A DNA stretch of 64,000 bases from Pseudogulbenkiania sp. MAI-1 (lineage in GTDB: Bacteria; Pseudomonadota; Gammaproteobacteria; Burkholderiales; Chromobacteriaceae), in the NCBI RefSeq assembly GCF_000527175.1, contig NZ_AZUR01000001.1, positions 3,621,001-3,685,000 on the forward strand, read 5' to 3'. A model generated the notes under the pieces. The model was not told the origin of the DNA. It saw only the letters and a program-made list of their open reading frames with translations, and ran no database searches. Below are positions 62,837 to 64,000 of the stretch, one piece after another (the first letter of the stretch is position 1; each line of letters starts with the position of its first letter). Made by a program: the position numbers and the translations under genes.

Positions 62837-64000
62837 TCAGTCTTTCAATACCTTGAGGCCAGCAGCACCCAAGCCGAACTGGTACAGGATCGAGGTCCAC
62901 TCTTTGAGAGACTGAGTCCAGCTGCTGCGCTCGATCTTCTCCGGCAGCACGACAGCGTCACCAGGATTGACTTGTTGCCCACCGAGGCGAGAGAACCAGC
63001 CCGCACTGTTGACACTACGCACCGTGCCGTCGGCACGGAGCACGTACATCTCCGACTTGTCACCACTTTGAGTAGGACCGCCCGCCAGAGCCAGATAGTC
63101 GTTGATGCTACGGCCCGGTTTGTAGATAAACGTGTTTTGTTGGTATACCGACCCCAGCACGTCTACCGTGCCCGGCACCCTCGGCACGTAGATGCTGTCG
63201 CCATCCTGCAGCACCAGATCGGGCAGGTTCTTGATGCCGGCGTTGGCGTCATCCAGTTCCAGCACGATACGGCCACTGGCTTTTACCGAGCGCATCTTGT
63301 TTACCAGACGTTGCTGGCGCTCCAGTTCTGCTGCTGTGGTTGCCGCTAGGTCCTTGTCGGTCGTGCCGGCCATTCTTTGCGTGGCCGCCGCCTGAATTTC
63401 TTTTTCGAAACGATCGGCGATTTCATCCAACTTGGCTTGTTGCTGGGCCCGAACACTCTCTCGGTTAACGCTCATGGCAAATACGTAGCCGTTGTCGGTC
63501 ACTCCTCCCAAGCGGGCCAGGAGTTCACGCAGGGTTTCCCCCTTTTGGATCTGGAACACGCCTGTGCTGCGCACTTCGCCGGCAACCTTGACGAATTCAC
63601 GCTGCTTTTGTGCTTCTACCGGTACGGTCCCCGGTGCCACGATGCGCACCACATCTGCCGATGAGAGCGGCAGCGTGGCCAGCTTGCCGCGGATATCCGT
63701 GGCGGTGCCTCTGAACTCGGCCACGGTCTGATAACGGTTATCGACGCTCTTCTCGACAATGACTTCACGCTGCGGAGAAGAGGACAAAAAGCCCCCCGCC
63801 CATTCCACGGCATCGGCCAGCGAGGTCTTGTCTTTCAGTTCGAACACGGCGGGGCGCTTTACATCTCCCACGATGGCGACTTGCGGGCCCACCGGCGGAA
63901 TGTAAACCACGTCTCCATCCTGCAGGGCGATATCCTTGCTCTTGTCGCCACGGGCCAGCATGTCATAGAGGTCAAACGTGGTGACGATGTCCCCGCCCCG
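62837..64000 (-). CDS. Polysaccharide export protein with several SLBB domains (Wza-like, 5' end outside the window)
   Basis: The last 387 codons of an outer-membrane polysaccharide export protein are visible; the frame is open to the right edge, so the N-terminal lipoprotein signal and Poly_export domain are missing. At least three SLBB-type repeats are seen (PQVAIVGDVKRPAVFELKDK; VAGEVRSTGVFQIQKGETLR; VDVLGSVYQQNTFIYKPGRS). The ALQDGDVVYIPP and VLQDGDSIYVPR segments are DGD-box motifs. It has more SLBB repeats than E. coli Wza, resembling large export proteins such as VpsM/GfcE-type systems. It would form the outer-membrane exit channel. Confidence 0.88.
   Translation of the reverse strand, partial: RGGDIVTTFDLYDMLARGDKSKDIALQDGDVVYIPPVGPQVAIVGDVKRPAVFELKDKTSLADAVEWAGGFLSSSPQREVIVEKSVDNRYQTVAEFRGTATDIRGKLATLPLSSADVVRIVAPGTVPVEAQKQREFVKVAGEVRSTGVFQIQKGETLRELLARLGGVTDNGYVFAMSVNRESVRAQQQAKLDEIADRFEKEIQAAATQRMAGTTDKDLAATTAAELERQQRLVNKMRSVKASGRIVLELDDANAGIKNLPDLVLQDGDSIYVPRVPGTVDVLGSVYQQNTFIYKPGRSINDYLALAGGPTQSGDKSEMYVLRADGTVRSVNSAGWFSRLGGQQVNPGDAVVLPEKIERSSWTQSLKEWTSILYQFGLGAAGLKVLKD

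Overview
The window is GC-rich chromosomal DNA of a Gram-negative betaproteobacterium, most likely of the order Neisseriales (Chromobacteriaceae-like). The evidence is a pilB-pilC-pilD-coaE-zapD-yacG block, a Neisseria-type porin, sspA-sspB next to the cytochrome bc1 genes, a SPOR-dsbA pair, a CIRCE-controlled groES-groEL operon and a WecA/rhamnose/heptose surface-polysaccharide locus. The genus was not determined.

Positions 1-40800 are mostly housekeeping. From the left: carA and carB separated by a LysE-type exporter gene; an acyl-CoA dehydrogenase with etfBA, plus a divergent MaoC hydratase (fatty-acid oxidation); murI; the divergent pair queG / tsaE-amiC; type IV pilus assembly genes with coaE, zapD and yacG; a major porin; photolyase; comEA; a CcsA/YpjD-like membrane protein; ffh; an ATP-grasp enzyme of unknown substrate; purB; an initiator tRNA-fMet; uppP; a SPOR protein and dsbA; comM; ubiK; glnK-amtB behind a sigma-54/NtrC control region; sspBA; petABC; a NIF3 protein; and groES-groEL.

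Positions 39670-64000 are a surface-polysaccharide locus. A WecA-type initiating transferase reads leftwards. A long, tightly overlapping rightward operon (41225-56064) encodes GalE, the full dTDP-rhamnose pathway (RmlB, D, A, C), the CDP-3,6-dideoxyhexose entry enzymes RfbF, G and H, a fused N-acetyltransferase/PLP aminotransferase, a two-subunit transketolase, Wzx, a glycosyltransferase and Wzy. Then come leftward genes for two GT9-type proteins (one atypical), a GT2 glycosyltransferase, HldA and GmhA (heptose supply), a kinase-less Wzz-type chain-length protein and, cut by the right edge, a Wza-like multi-SLBB export protein. The right half of the operon, above all wzx to wzy, is clearly AT-richer than the rest and looks acquired by transfer.

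The least ordinary part is 47523-52332. RfbH keeps the exact iron-sulfur and histidine signature of the 3-dehydrase E1, but no E3 reductase gene is present in the window. Its neighbours are an acetyltransferase-aminotransferase fusion and a split, thiamine-diphosphate-dependent transketolase. Together these suggest synthesis of an unusual amino and/or carbon-branched deoxysugar. Other points of interest are a 126-bp palindromic element between groES and groEL, a PsrA-like operator before etfB, and a promoter plus hairpin leader before carA.
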